Positions 1-8,258 of a stretch of 64,000 bases of DNA are shown here, piece after piece; the stretch's first letter is position 1; each line of letters opens with the position of its first letter. The translations under genes and the position numbers were made by a program. Source of the stretch: Actinoplanes flavus (GTDB lineage Bacteria; Actinomycetota; Actinomycetes; Mycobacteriales; Micromonosporaceae); contig NZ_JAGFNS010000001.1 in assembly GCF_017592555.1 (NCBI RefSeq), forward strand, positions 497,071 through 561,070, in the 5' to 3' direction. Below the pieces are notes generated by a model. The model searched no databases. It was not told the DNA's origin and saw nothing but the letters and a program-made list of their open reading frames with translations.

Positions 1-477
1 GGAGATGGTCATGCTGGTGGTGACGTCCTGGAGCGGGATGCCCTCGAACAGCACGTCCATGTCGGCGGCCGAGTCGATCGCGACGCCGCAGTGCCCGACC
101 TCGCCGAGCGACTCGGGCTCGTCGGAGTCGCGGCCCATCAGGGTGGGCATGTCGAAGGCGACGCTGAGGCCGCCACCGCCGGCGGCCAGGATCATCTTGT
201 AGCGCTCGTTGGTCTGCCGGGCGTTTCCGAACCCGGCGAACTGGCGGATGGTCCAGGTGCGCCCGCGGTATCCGGTCGGATAGAGACCCCGGGTGTACGG
301 GAACTCGCCCGGCCATCCGATCCGCTCGAATCCGGGATAGGCGGCGCCCTCGGGGGGCCCGTAGACGGGGTCGACCGCCACGCCGGAGAGCGTGGTGAAG
401 TCGGCGTCCCGCTTGCGGGCCGCATCGTAGCGTCGTTGCCAGCGTTCCCGGCCGGCATGGATCTCGGCAGCGTCCAT
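1..477 (-). CDS. methylmalonyl-CoA mutase large subunit, N-terminal part (cut by window edge)
   Basis: Only the first 159 codons are present; the gene runs off the left end. The protein starts MDAAEIHAGRERW and contains FTTLSGVAVDPVYGP, PYTRGLYPTGYRGRTWT, IRQFAGFG and GGGGLSVAFDMPT, which are the substrate-binding TIM-barrel start of adenosylcobalamin-dependent methylmalonyl-CoA mutase (interconverts methylmalonyl-CoA and succinyl-CoA in the cytosol). The ATG at 477 was chosen because a TACGAT box sits exactly 6 bases upstream, a leaderless arrangement repeated across the window. The MeaB-type GTPase, epimerase and PduO-type adenosyltransferase nearby fit the same pathway. Confidence 0.93.
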   Translation of the reverse strand, partial: MDAAEIHAGRERWQRRYDAARKRDADFTTLSGVAVDPVYGPPEGAAYPGFERIGWPGEFPYTRGLYPTGYRGRTWTIRQFAGFGNARQTNERYKMILAAGGGGLSVAFDMPTLMGRDSDEPESLGEVGHCGVAIDSAADMDVLFEGIPLQDVTTSMTIS

Positions 478-483
478 GCGGCC

Positions 484-489
484 ATCGTA
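484..489 (-). promoter_or_regulatory. -10 box of methylmalonyl-CoA mutase gene (leaderless)
   Basis: TACGAT on the minus strand, 6 bases before the ATG at 477. No Shine-Dalgarno sequence is present, so transcription is inferred to start at or next to the A of ATG. Confidence 0.5.
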
Positions 490-508
490 GAGCAGAACTG
501 AACGATCA

Positions 509-1672
509 TTAAGCCCCCGGGAGCCGGTGTTCGAAGATCCACGCCTGCGGGTCGCCGTTGCGGTAGAGCAGCCGCATGATCGCCGGCATGGTGGCGTCCC
601 GCAGCGCCGCGCGGACCGGGCCGAGCACCTTCGAGGAACTGCTGCGCCGGCCCTGGACGACCACCTTCTCCACCCGGGGGCGGCGGGCGGCCGCGTACGC
701 CGCGAGGGCCGCCGGAACGTCCGGGTGCTCGCGCAGGCTGTGCCCGAGGACCACAGCGTCCTCCAGCGCCATCGACGCGCCCTGGCCGGAGGACGGCGCG
801 ACGGCGTGCGCCGCGTCGCCGGTCAGGACGATCCGCTCGCCGTGCCAGACCGGCACCCGCCGCAGGTCCCGGGTGTTCCACGGCCCGAGGACCTCGCTGC
901 TGGCCCGGATCAGATCGGCCGCCGGATCGCCCGCGAACAACTCCAGCAGGTACGCCCGCCAACTGTCCGGGGTGAACTCGCCGGGCTCGGCCGGGCGACG
1001 GCGCGGCGGGTTGGCGAACCACCAGACCGAGCCGTCCGGGGCGGTCACCCAGCCGAAGAAGGCACGCCGGCCGAAGGACATCCGCATCACCCCGGGCGGC
1101 GGCGCGTCCCGGACCGGGCCGTCGGTGAAGCCGCCGGTGTTGAGCAGGCCGAGATAGTGCGGCGCGGGAGCCTTCGGATCGAGAACCTCCCTGGTACGCG
1201 AGTGCAGCCCGTCCGCGCCGACCAGCAGGTCTCCCCGCGCCGTGCGGCCGTCGGCGAACTCGGCCACGTCGCCGGACACGCCGGTCAGCCGGGCGCCGTA
1301 CTCGATCGGGATGCCGCGGGCGGTCACCTCGGCGCGCAGTGCCGCGTACAGATCGGAGCGACGGATCGTGGTGCTGACCGTCCCGTCCGGCAGCGGCCCA
1401 CCTAGCGGCACCTCGGCCAGCAGCCGCCCGGAGGCGCCGTGCAGCTCGATCACCGGGGTGGCGAACCCGCGGGCCAGAACCGTCGCCGGGTCCAGGCCGA
1501 GGGCGCGCAGCGCGGTCACCCCGTTGACCGCGAGGGTCACGAAGACGCCCCGCTCACCGGCGTCCCGCTCGGCGGCCTCGTAGATCACCGGGTGCAGGCC
1601 GGCGCGGTGCAGGGCGATGGCGGTGGCGGTCCCGGCGATGCCGCCACCGATCACGACAGCTTTTTTAGTCAT
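509..1672 (-). CDS. FAD-dependent monooxygenase (PHBH fold)
   Basis: 387 aa flavoprotein of the p-hydroxybenzoate hydroxylase / UbiH-like class. An N-terminal dinucleotide-binding motif VIGGGIAGTATAIAL, a mid-protein DG motif (DLLVGADGLHSRTREV) and a C-terminal GD motif (LTGDAAHAVAPSSGQG) are all present, so the fold should be intact. These enzymes use NAD(P)H and O2 to hydroxylate or epoxidise small aromatic or polyketide-like substrates; the substrate cannot be told. An upstream in-frame start at 1708 exists, but the ATG at 1672 is preferred because a -35/-10 pair places the transcript start on it. It is divergent from, and probably controlled by, the adjacent PadR regulator. Confidence 0.85.
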   Translation of the reverse strand: MTKKAVVIGGGIAGTATAIALHRAGLHPVIYEAAERDAGERGVFVTLAVNGVTALRALGLDPATVLARGFATPVIELHGASGRLLAEVPLGGPLPDGTVSTTIRRSDLYAALRAEVTARGIPIEYGARLTGVSGDVAEFADGRTARGDLLVGADGLHSRTREVLDPKAPAPHYLGLLNTGGFTDGPVRDAPPPGVMRMSFGRRAFFGWVTAPDGSVWWFANPPRRRPAEPGEFTPDSWRAYLLELFAGDPAADLIRASSEVLGPWNTRDLRRVPVWHGERIVLTGDAAHAVAPSSGQGASMALEDAVVLGHSLREHPDVPAALAAYAAARRPRVEKVVVQGRRSSSSKVLGPVRAALRDATMPAIMRLLYRNGDPQAWIFEHRLPGA

Positions 1673-1696
1673 GCAATGACTATTGATGACATGACT
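1667..1696. promoter_or_regulatory. candidate PadR operator (30-bp inverted repeat)
   Basis: Perfect 7-base arms AGTCATG and CATGACT are separated by 16 bases between the monooxygenase gene and the divergent padR-like gene. The repeat covers the monooxygenase -10 box and start codon, so a bound dimer would block transcription. PadR proteins commonly repress a divergent neighbour through such sites; binding by this protein is inference. Confidence 0.45.
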
Positions 1697-1708
1697 AGGG
1701 ATCGTCAA
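1679..1708 (-). promoter_or_regulatory. promoter of the FAD monooxygenase gene
   Basis: On the minus strand TTGACG (1703-1708) is followed after 18 bases by AATAGT (1679-1684), then 6 bases and the ATG at 1672. The expected transcript start falls on the start codon, so the mRNA should be leaderless. Confidence 0.5.
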
Positions 1709-1712
1709 GTCC

Positions 1713-1718
1713 TAAGCT
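1713..1718 (+). promoter_or_regulatory. -10 box of padR-like gene (leaderless)
   Basis: TAAGCT, 6 bases before the ATG at 1725. No Shine-Dalgarno sequence and no convincing -35 box. Confidence 0.45.
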
Positions 1719-1724
1719 GGCCGC

Positions 1725-2306
1725 ATGAAGCGGTCTCCTCTGGCGATGGTTCTGCTGGCCCTGCTCGTGGAGGCGCCGATGCACCCGTACCGGATGCAGC
1801 AGGTGATCAAGCAGCGCGGCCAGGACCAGCTGGTCAACGTGGCGCAGCGCAACAGCGTCTACCAGACCCTGGACCGGCTGGTCCGGGAGGGACTGGCCCG
1901 CCCCGGCGGCACCAGCCGGGAGGCCGGGCGCCCGGAGCGGACCGTCTACGAGGTGACCGAGGAGGGCGCCGCCACACTGCGCCGCTGGCTGCTGGAGATG
2001 CTGCCGGAGCCGGCCCGCGAGTTCCCGGAGTTCCCGGTGGCGCTCGCCTTCCTGCCGGTCCTCAGCCCGGCCGAGACCCGGGAGCTGCTGGAACGGCGGC
2101 TCGAGACGCTCACCGACCGGGTCGCGGCCATCGACGCGCAGGCGCCGCCCGGCCTGCCCCGGCTCTTCCTGATCGAGGACGAGTACCGGGCGGCCGTGCT
2201 GCGGGCCGAGATCAGCTGGCTGCGCGGGGTGGTCGCCGACCTGGACGACGGCAGCCTGAGCTGGGACCGCGCGCTGATCGACGAGACGCTGGCCCGCTTC
2301 GGCTAG
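1725..2306 (+). CDS. PadR-family transcriptional regulator
   Basis: 193 aa. The N-terminal winged-helix domain (about residues 1-85) has the family pattern: a first helix with LVEAPMHPYRMQQ, a recognition region NSVYQTLDRLVREGL and a wing ending TVYEVTEEG. The C-terminal part (about 95-190) is the helical dimerisation extension seen in Vir-like PadR proteins. The gene is divergent from the FAD monooxygenase, with a perfect inverted repeat between them, so local repression released by a small-molecule ligand is likely. Its stop codon overlaps the convergent GTPase gene stop in the tetranucleotide CTAG at 2303-2306. Confidence 0.88.
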   Translation: MKRSPLAMVLLALLVEAPMHPYRMQQVIKQRGQDQLVNVAQRNSVYQTLDRLVREGLARPGGTSREAGRPERTVYEVTEEGAATLRRWLLEMLPEPAREFPEFPVALAFLPVLSPAETRELLERRLETLTDRVAAIDAQAPPGLPRLFLIEDEYRAAVLRAEISWLRGVVADLDDGSLSWDRALIDETLARFG

Positions 2307-3262
2307 AGGTTGGCGACCAGTTCGGCGGCGGCCGCGTGCGGGTCGATCTCGCCGTCCACGACGCGGGCGGCGAGCAGTGGCAGGGCCGCGCCGCCGCTGA
2401 GATCGCCGATCCGGGCGCGCAGCGTGCCCAGCGCCAGCGCCGAGATCTCCGCCGACGCCCGGTGCTCCCGGCGCTTGCGGAGATGGCCGGTGCTCTCCAG
2501 CCAGTCCCGGTGCTTGCCGATCGCGGCCACCACGTCGTCGACACCCTCGCCCTTGGCCGCGACCGCGCGCACCACCTGGGGCCGCCACTCGTTCGGCCCG
2601 CGCTCGCCGAGCGCCAGCATGCCCTGGATGTCGCGGTAGGTGGCGTCGGCGCCCGGCCGGTCCGCCTTGTTGATCACGAAGACGTCGGCGATCTCCAGGA
2701 CCCCGGCCTTGACCGCCTGGATGGCATCGCCCATCCCCGGTGCGAGCAGCACCAGCGTGGTGTCGGCCAGGGAGGCGATCTCCACCTCGGCCTGGCCCAC
2801 GCCGACCGTCTCCACCAGCACCACGTCGCAGCCGGCGCCCTCCAGCACCCGGACCGCCTGCGGGGTGGCCGCCGAGAGCCCGCCCAGCTGACCCCGGCTG
2901 GACATGGAGCGGATGTAGACACCCGGGTCGGCGGTGTGGTCCTGCATGCGGATCCGGTCGCCGAGGATCGCCCCGCCGGTGAACGGGCTGGACGGGTCCA
3001 CGGCCAGCACCCCGACCCGCCGGCCGCTCTCCCGCAGCGCGCGGACCAGCTCGTTGGTGGTGGTGGACTTGCCGACGCCGGGGGCGCCGGTCAGCCCGAT
3101 GACCTGCGCCCGGCCCGCGAACGGGGCCATCGCCGCGGCCACCTCGGGCAGCGCGGGATCGCCGTTCTCCACCAGGCTGATCAGCCGGGCCACGGACCGC
3201 GCGTCGCCCTCCCGGGCCTTGGCGACGAGGGAGGGCACATCACGGGTCCGCCTCGACGTCAC
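2303..3262 (-). CDS. meaB: MeaB/ArgK-type G-protein chaperone of methylmalonyl-CoA mutase
   Basis: 319 aa P-loop GTPase that protects methylmalonyl-CoA mutase and gates loading of adenosylcobalamin. It has Walker [10 protein letters not shown] (about 59-67), switch-type motifs [21 protein letters not shown] and [10 protein letters not shown], and the guanine-specificity motif NKAD, the usual MeaB set at the usual length. The start is GTG at 3262, whose GTGA overlaps the TGA of the upstream thiolase gene, indicating translational coupling. The mutase gene lies 2 kb away on the same strand, separated by the monooxygenase/PadR pair. Confidence 0.93.
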   Translation of the reverse strand: MTSRRTRDVPSLVAKAREGDARSVARLISLVENGDPALPEVAAAMAPFAGRAQVIGLTGAPGVGKSTTTNELVRALRESGRRVGVLAVDPSSPFTGGAILGDRIRMQDHTADPGVYIRSMSSRGQLGGLSAATPQAVRVLEGAGCDVVLVETVGVGQAEVEIASLADTTLVLLAPGMGDAIQAVKAGVLEIADVFVINKADRPGADATYRDIQGMLALGERGPNEWRPQVVRAVAAKGEGVDDVVAAIGKHRDWLESTGHLRKRREHRASAEISALALGTLRARIGDLSGGAALPLLAARVVDGEIDPHAAAAELVANL

Positions 3263-4443
3263 GCCGCCGGCACCTTGATGATCAGCGCGTCGCCCTGGCC
3301 ACCGCCGCCGCACAGCGCGGCCGCGCCCAGGCCGCCACCGCGGCGCCGCAGCTCCAGCGCCAGGGTGAGCACCAGCCGGGCGCCGGACATCCCGATCGGG
3401 TGGCCGAGCGCGATGGCCCCACCGTTCACGTTGACGATCTCCTCATCCACCTTCAGCTCGCGGGCCGACTGGATGGCCACCTGAGCGAACGCCTCGTTGA
3501 TCTCGATCAGGTCGAGATCGTCCACCTCGAGGCCGGCCTTGTCCAGCGCGTGCTTGATGGCGTTGGACGGCTGGGACTGCAACGAGCTGTCCGGCCCGGC
3601 GACGTTGCCGTGCGACACGATCTCGGCGATCCAGGTGAGGCCCAGCTCCTCGGCCTTCGCCCGGCTCATCACGATCAGCGCGGCCGCGCCGTCGGAGATC
3701 GGCGAGGAGCTGGCCGCGGTGATGGTGCCGTCCGGGGTGAAGGCCGGGCGGAGGGCGGACAGCGACTCGGCGGTGGCGCCGGGGCGGACACCCTCGTCGG
3801 TGTCGATCACCTGACCGGGGTCCCGGCCGCCGGCCGGGACCGCGGCGATCTCCTCGGCGAACCGGCCGTCGCGCTGGGCCGCGGCGGCCCGCTGGTGGCT
3901 GCGGGCGGCGAACGCGTCCTGCTGCTCGCGGGTGATGCCCAGGCGGGCGCCGCTCGCCTCGGTGGACTCGCCCATCGAGATGCCGGCCCACGGGTCCATC
4001 AGACCGTCGAACGCGGTGTGGTCGCGCACCAGCACGTCGCCGAACTTGCGGCCCTGGCGCTGATCGGCCAGCAGGTGCGGCGCGTTGGTCATGGACTCCA
4101 TGCCGCCGGCCACCACCACGTCGAACTCGCCGGCCCGGATCAGCTGGTCGGCCAGCGCCACCGCGTCGATCCCGGAGAGGCAGACCTTGTTCACCGTGAG
4201 AGCGGGCGTGGTCATCGGGATGCCGGCGGCCACGGCGGCCTGCCGGGCCGGGATCTGGCCGCAGCCCGCCTGGAGCACCTGGCCCATGATCACGTACTGC
4301 ACCCGCTCGGGGTCGACGCCGCCGCGGCTCAGCGCCGCCGCGATCGCGTGACCGCCCAGAGCGGTGGCGGGAAGGTGTTTGAGGTTGCCCAGCAGGCGCC
4401 CCATCGGGGTCCGGGCGCCACTGACGATGACGGAGCTGGTCAT
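3259..4443 (-). CDS. acetyl-CoA C-acetyltransferase (thiolase)
   Basis: 394 aa biosynthetic-type thiolase condensing two acetyl-CoA to acetoacetyl-CoA, or the reverse. The nucleophilic cysteine lies in VNKVCLSG (C88), the His motif in [16 protein letters not shown], and the second catalytic cysteine in [10 protein letters not shown] near the end. The ATG at 4443 is preferred over a GTG six bases upstream; neither has a strong ribosome site. The gene is translationally coupled to the following meaB-type gene. A 3-hydroxybutyryl-CoA dehydrogenase gene at 20.6 kb could use its product. Confidence 0.9.
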   Translation of the reverse strand: MTSSVIVSGARTPMGRLLGNLKHLPATALGGHAIAAALSRGGVDPERVQYVIMGQVLQAGCGQIPARQAAVAAGIPMTTPALTVNKVCLSGIDAVALADQLIRAGEFDVVVAGGMESMTNAPHLLADQRQGRKFGDVLVRDHTAFDGLMDPWAGISMGESTEASGARLGITREQQDAFAARSHQRAAAAQRDGRFAEEIAAVPAGGRDPGQVIDTDEGVRPGATAESLSALRPAFTPDGTITAASSSPISDGAAALIVMSRAKAEELGLTWIAEIVSHGNVAGPDSSLQSQPSNAIKHALDKAGLEVDDLDLIEINEAFAQVAIQSARELKVDEEIVNVNGGAIALGHPIGMSGARLVLTLALELRRRGGGLGAAALCGGGGQGDALIIKVPAA

Positions 4444-4512
4444 GGTCACGATCCGATCTGCGACGACCGGGTCTGGGGGAACCCGGGGTGGCCTTAACGA
4501 TGGGTCAGGTCA

Positions 4513-4518
4513 GAGACT
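4513..4518 (+). promoter_or_regulatory. -10-like box of epimerase gene (leaderless)
   Basis: GAGACT, 6 bases before the ATG at 4525; it lacks the first T of TAnnnT but has the same spacing as other leaderless genes here. Confidence 0.3.
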
Positions 4519-4524
4519 AACCGC

Positions 4525-5007
4525 ATGACAGACGACACATCGAGCGCAGGCCGGGACGAGAATGTCACATTCCCCGGACTGCTCCGCATCGATCACGTCG
4601 GGATAGCGGTGCCCGACCTGGACGAGGCGATCGCCTTCTACGCGACCACCTTCGGGCTTCGCTGCGTGCACCAGGAGACCAACGAGGAACAGGGCGTACG
4701 GGAGGCGATGCTGGCGGTCGGCGACGGTGACGGCCCGCGGCTGCAACTACTGGCCCCGGCCCGCCCGGACTCGGCGATCGCGCGGTTCCTCGACCGCAGC
4801 GGCCCCGGTCTGCAGCAGCTGGCGTACACGGTGGCCGACGTGGAGGCGACCGCCGCGGCCCTGCGGTCCCGCGGTTTGCGCCTTCTGTACGACGCCCCCA
4901 AACGCGGCACCGCCGGATCCCGGATCAACTTCGTCCACCCGAAGGACGCCGGCGGCGTACTGGTCGAGTTGGTCGAGCCCGCCGGTGGGGGTACGCCGGT
5001 CGGGTGA
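4525..5007 (+). CDS. mce: methylmalonyl-CoA epimerase
   Basis: 160 aa VOC-fold enzyme interconverting (S)- and (R)-methylmalonyl-CoA, the step before the mutase. Two beta-alpha-beta-beta-beta modules are visible: IDHVGIAVPDLDEAIAFY and LQQLAYTVADVEATAAAL. Expected metal ligands are H24, Q74 and a late Glu in VLVELVEP. The position normally occupied by HH (as in GxGxHHIA) reads QQ at 97-98, so one His ligand appears replaced by Gln. The neighbouring sequence EEQGVREAML and GSRINFVHPKDAGGVLVEL is otherwise typical. A terminator-like hairpin follows. Confidence 0.9.
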   Translation: MTDDTSSAGRDENVTFPGLLRIDHVGIAVPDLDEAIAFYATTFGLRCVHQETNEEQGVREAMLAVGDGDGPRLQLLAPARPDSAIARFLDRSGPGLQQLAYTVADVEATAAALRSRGLRLLYDAPKRGTAGSRINFVHPKDAGGVLVELVEPAGGGTPVG

Positions 5008-5020
5008 ATCGACCTGACGC

Positions 5021-5049
5021 GGCCCCGGTCTCCTGGCAGGATCGGGGCC
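5021..5049 (+). terminator. terminator-like hairpin after epimerase gene
   Basis: Outer stem GGCCCCG/CGGGGCC with an inner TCCT/AGGA pair. There is no long U-tract, as is usual in high-GC actinobacteria. It lies 14 bases after the epimerase stop. Confidence 0.55.
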
Positions 5050-5203
5050 ATTGAGCAGGGCCGACGACGTCAGCGGTGGGATCGCGATCACTCGGAGCCC
5101 CGACTGTCCAGGTGGCGGCGGGACGGCACCGGATCGGCCGGCGCCGCCGGGCCCGTCACCCGAACGGTCCGGGGCCGCGCGACGGTCCAGGTCAAAGCTG
5201 ATC

Positions 5204-5209
5204 TACTAT
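5204..5209 (+). promoter_or_regulatory. candidate -10 box for first coiled-coil gene
   Basis: TACTAT lies about 60 bases before the ATG at 5268, leaving room for a short leader with a Shine-Dalgarno site. No clear -35 box. The rest of 5050-5260 shows nothing else recognisable. Confidence 0.35.
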
Positions 5210-5267
5210 GCGGTTCGGATGCCCCTCCGCTCTTGCATGTCCGCCCCCTTCTCGCCAGGATGGCGCA

Positions 5268-6599
5268 ATGCCCCAGCAGCAGGATCAGAACCTGGCCTTC
5301 TTCGAGACCGCGAATTCGCAGCACGACTTCACGGTCGTCCTCCGCGGCTACGACCGTCACCAGGTCGACGGACACATCGGCCGGCTGCTCGCCGCGCTGA
5401 ACCAGTCCGAGCAGGCCCGCGGCGAGGCCGAGCAACGGATGAACGACGCCCAGCGGCGTCTGCGCCAGGCCGAGCAGCGACTGAACGCGCTCGAGCAGAA
5501 GCTGGCCGACAGCAACAAGCTGCTGGAGGAGAACAACCGGCCGACGCTCTCCGGGCTGGGCACCCGGGTGGAGCAGATCCTGCGTCTCGCCGAGGAGCAG
5601 GCGAACGACCACCGGAACGAGGCGAAGCGGGAGTCCGAGGGCATTCTCTCCGCGGCCCGTCTCGAGGCCCGGGAGATCACCGACAAGGCCCGTGCCGAGG
5701 CCGCCGCCATGAAGGCGACCGCCGAGCGCGAGGCCGGGCAGGTGCGCACCCACGCCGAGCGGGAGGCCGCCGAGACCCGGGTGCAGGCCCGCCGCGAGGC
5801 CGACACGCTCCGGTCGGACGCCGACCGGGAGACCAAGCAACTCCGTACCGTGACCGCCCACGAGGTCGCCGAGCTCAAGTCGACCGTGGAGCGCGAGGTC
5901 GCGTCGCTGCGCGCCACCGCCGAGCGGGAGATCACCCAGGCCCGGGCCAAGGCCGCCCGGGAGGCCGAGGAGAAGCGCGCCGAGGCCACCAAGCTGCTCA
6001 CCGACGCCCGCGACAAGCGGGACAAGGACCTCCAGTCGCTGGCCCTGGAGATCGCCGAGCGCCGGGAGAAGGCGGAGCGCGAGGAGTCGGAGCGGCACGC
6101 CGCCCAGGTCGCCGCGACCCAGAAGATGGTGTCCGAGGCCGAGGAGCGGGCCCGCGCCGCCGAGGACCGCGCCAAGGAGATCGAGCAGCGCGCCGAGGCC
6201 CGCCGGGTCGAGTCCGAGCGGTACTCCGCGGAGACCGTGGAGAAGGCGCGCGCCCTGGCGGAGAAGACCGTCACCGAGTCCCGCGCCGAGGGCAACCGGC
6301 TGCTCAGCGAAGCCCGGACCGAGGCGGAGCTGACCACCCAGGCGGCGCGCCGCGAGGTCGAGGACCTCACCCGCCAGAAGGACGCGGTCACCAACCAGCT
6401 CGGCCAGATGCTGTCCGGTCTCTCCGGCCTGGTTCCGGGAGGCGGCGCCGCTCCGGCGGCGGCCGCCGCCGCTGCCGTGGCCGCCGCCGCGGCGCCTGCT
6501 CAGCGGGCCGCCGAGCCGGAGGCCGAGGAGGCCGAGGAGACCGCCGGCGAGGCGGCGGAGACCGGTGACGAACCGGTGGCGGCTCAGACCAATTCCTGA
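5268..6599 (+). CDS. DivIVA/Scy-like coiled-coil polarity protein, copy 1
   Basis: 443 aa. A short N-terminal DivIVA-like segment (DFTVVLRGYDRHQVDGHI, about 18-35) is followed by an almost uninterrupted Ala/Glu/Arg-rich coiled coil (about 40-390) and a disordered Ala/Glu tail. The block LGTRVEQILRLAEEQA recurs in the next gene. From memory, Streptomyces coelicolor carries the polar-growth proteins Scy and FilP immediately beside methylmalonyl-CoA epimerase, so this is probably the corresponding cytoskeletal scaffold of tip growth or division. The ATG at 5268 has AGGA 7 bases upstream; a longer frame from 5208 lacks one. Confidence 0.72.
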   Translation: MPQQQDQNLAFFETANSQHDFTVVLRGYDRHQVDGHIGRLLAALNQSEQARGEAEQRMNDAQRRLRQAEQRLNALEQKLADSNKLLEENNRPTLSGLGTRVEQILRLAEEQANDHRNEAKRESEGILSAARLEAREITDKARAEAAAMKATAEREAGQVRTHAEREAAETRVQARREADTLRSDADRETKQLRTVTAHEVAELKSTVEREVASLRATAEREITQARAKAAREAEEKRAEATKLLTDARDKRDKDLQSLALEIAERREKAEREESERHAAQVAATQKMVSEAEERARAAEDRAKEIEQRAEARRVESERYSAETVEKARALAEKTVTESRAEGNRLLSEARTEAELTTQAARREVEDLTRQKDAVTNQLGQMLSGLSGLVPGGGAAPAAAAAAAVAAAAAPAQRAAEPEAEEAEETAGEAAETGDEPVAAQTNS

Positions 6600-6677
6600 C
6601 CGAACTCCCGGTTCCCTCCGGTTGCGGACCCGCCACGGATACGCGACCGTGAACCCGCCGGGCGGCACATGACGAAA

Positions 6678-6712
6678 TCAGGCCGTATCGGAGTTTCTCC
6701 GGTACGGCCTGA
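6678..6712 (+). terminator. strong hairpin between the two coiled-coil genes
   Basis: 16-bp stem (6678-6693 with 6697-6712, one T-G wobble) around a TTT loop, 79 bases after the first gene's stop. It is likely to end or attenuate its transcript, so the second gene should have its own promoter within 6713-6836. Confidence 0.7.
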
Positions 6713-6836
6713 CTCGTTTCGCGCTTGCCTGGGTTTGCCAACCGAGGTCAGACAAATCGCAACTACACGCATGGTCTCTTCCAACCCGGTGTGTATCGAC
6801 ACGCCACGGGACGATGCGTATGTGAGGATGGACAGC

Positions 6837-8216
6837 ATGTCGCACGGCGGTGAAATCTTCGGTCTCGGCGGAGAGGCGGCCACCGAGCCCAGCTTCGAAA
6901 CGGCCCTCCGGGGCTACGAGAAGAAGCAGGTCGAGCGATACGTCACCCGGGCGGAGAACGAGATAGCCGCCCTCCTCAACGACCGCGAGCAGGCTTACTC
7001 GCAGATCCAGGCGCTGAGCGCGCAGATCAAGGGCCTGCAGGCGGAGCTCACCCAGGCCCGGCGCGACTCCGGGATCACCGGCGAGGTGTCGTTCCGGCAC
7101 CTCGGCAAGCGGGTGGAGCAGATCCTGCTCCTCGCCGAGGAGCAGGCCGAGGCGATCAAGGCGTCCGCCACCGACGACATCGCGAGCCGGCTCGCCGAGG
7201 CGGAGCGGATCCGGGCCGAGGCCGAGGCGCACGCCCACAACGCCATCCGGGACTTCGAGATCACCCTGGCCGCGCGCCGCGCGGAGGAGGAGAAGGTGGA
7301 CACCGCGAAGCGGATCGCCACCGACAAGGCGATCGCCGCCGCCCGGCAGGCCGCGGAGCAGAAGCGCGCCGAGGCCGAGGCGGTGCTGGCGCGGGCCCGT
7401 AACGAGGGCAAGCACATCACCGAGAAGGCCACTCAGGACGCTCAGCGGGCCAAGGCCGAAGTGGACGGCTACGTGCAGTCCACCCGGATGCAGGCCGAGC
7501 AGGAGCTCAAGGCGCTGCGGGAGAAGACGCAGCAGGAGATCACCGCGCAGCGGACCGAGGCGGAGCGGGAGCAGGCCGACCTCAAGGCGGCCGTGGAGCA
7601 CGAGCTGGCGCTGCGCCGGCACGCGGTGATCGAGGAGCTGGGCCAGATGCGGGCCGGCGTCGAGAAGCAGTGCTCCGACCTGCGCAGCGAGGCCGACAAG
7701 TACGCCGAGGAGGTGCTGCGCCGCTCCGACGACCAGGCCACCGCAGTCCGCAAGGAGATCGCCGCGCAGCAGGAGAAGATCGTTCAGGCCGGCCGCGATC
7801 TGGAGGCCGCTCTGGTCGAGACGTCCGAGGCCGAGAAGCGGCGGACCGCCGCTCAGGAGCAGGCGAAGGCGGCCGAGAAGGAGACCGAGCGGGTCGGTCA
7901 GCTGCTCACCGAGGCGAAGCAGCAGCTGGAGGCCGAGCTGAATCGGGTGGCCGAGGCGCAGCGTTCCGGTGAGGCCGCCGAGCGGCACGCCGCCGAGGTT
8001 CGCCGGCAGGTGCAGAAAGAGGCGAAACGGGTGGCCGAGCTGGCCGCCGCCGCGGTGCTGGCCGCCGCCGCCGAGCCCGAGGACGGCGAGAAGCCCGCCG
8101 ACCCCGCCGCCCCCGGGGTGGCGCCGCCGGCCGACCAGGAGCCGCCGGCCAAGGTCACCGCCTCGGCCAAGGTGACCGTCCCGCAGGCGAGCCGGGTGCC
8201 GGCCGAGGCCGAGTGA
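6837..8216 (+). CDS. DivIVA/Scy-like coiled-coil polarity protein, copy 2
   Basis: 459 aa paralogue of the preceding gene. It has an N-terminal DivIVA-like segment (SFETALRGYEKKQVERYV), the shared block LGKRVEQILLLAEEQA, a long Ala/Glu/Lys/Arg coiled coil to about residue 410, and a Pro/Ala-rich disordered end. The role is inferred as in copy 1: a filament-like scaffold for polar growth or division. The ATG at 6837 is preceded by GAGGA at 8 bases; frames starting further upstream run through the terminator hairpin and are rejected. Confidence 0.72.
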   Translation: MSHGGEIFGLGGEAATEPSFETALRGYEKKQVERYVTRAENEIAALLNDREQAYSQIQALSAQIKGLQAELTQARRDSGITGEVSFRHLGKRVEQILLLAEEQAEAIKASATDDIASRLAEAERIRAEAEAHAHNAIRDFEITLAARRAEEEKVDTAKRIATDKAIAAARQAAEQKRAEAEAVLARARNEGKHITEKATQDAQRAKAEVDGYVQSTRMQAEQELKALREKTQQEITAQRTEAEREQADLKAAVEHELALRRHAVIEELGQMRAGVEKQCSDLRSEADKYAEEVLRRSDDQATAVRKEIAAQQEKIVQAGRDLEAALVETSEAEKRRTAAQEQAKAAEKETERVGQLLTEAKQQLEAELNRVAEAQRSGEAAERHAAEVRRQVQKEAKRVAELAAAAVLAAAAEPEDGEKPADPAAPGVAPPADQEPPAKVTASAKVTVPQASRVPAEAE

Positions 8217-8246
8217 CCATCGGTGGCAGGGGTGGCCCGGCGGCGA

Positions 8247-8252
8247 TAGCCT
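8247..8252 (+). promoter_or_regulatory. -10 box of AI-2E-type permease gene (leaderless)
   Basis: TAGCCT, 6 bases before the ATG at 8259; no ribosome binding site. Confidence 0.5.
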
Positions 8253-8258
8253 CAGTTG

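Noticed and set aside
1439..3484. 681-codon plus-strand frame across the padR and meaB-type region
   Set aside because: Low-complexity translation overlapping two strongly recognised genes; no motif of its own.
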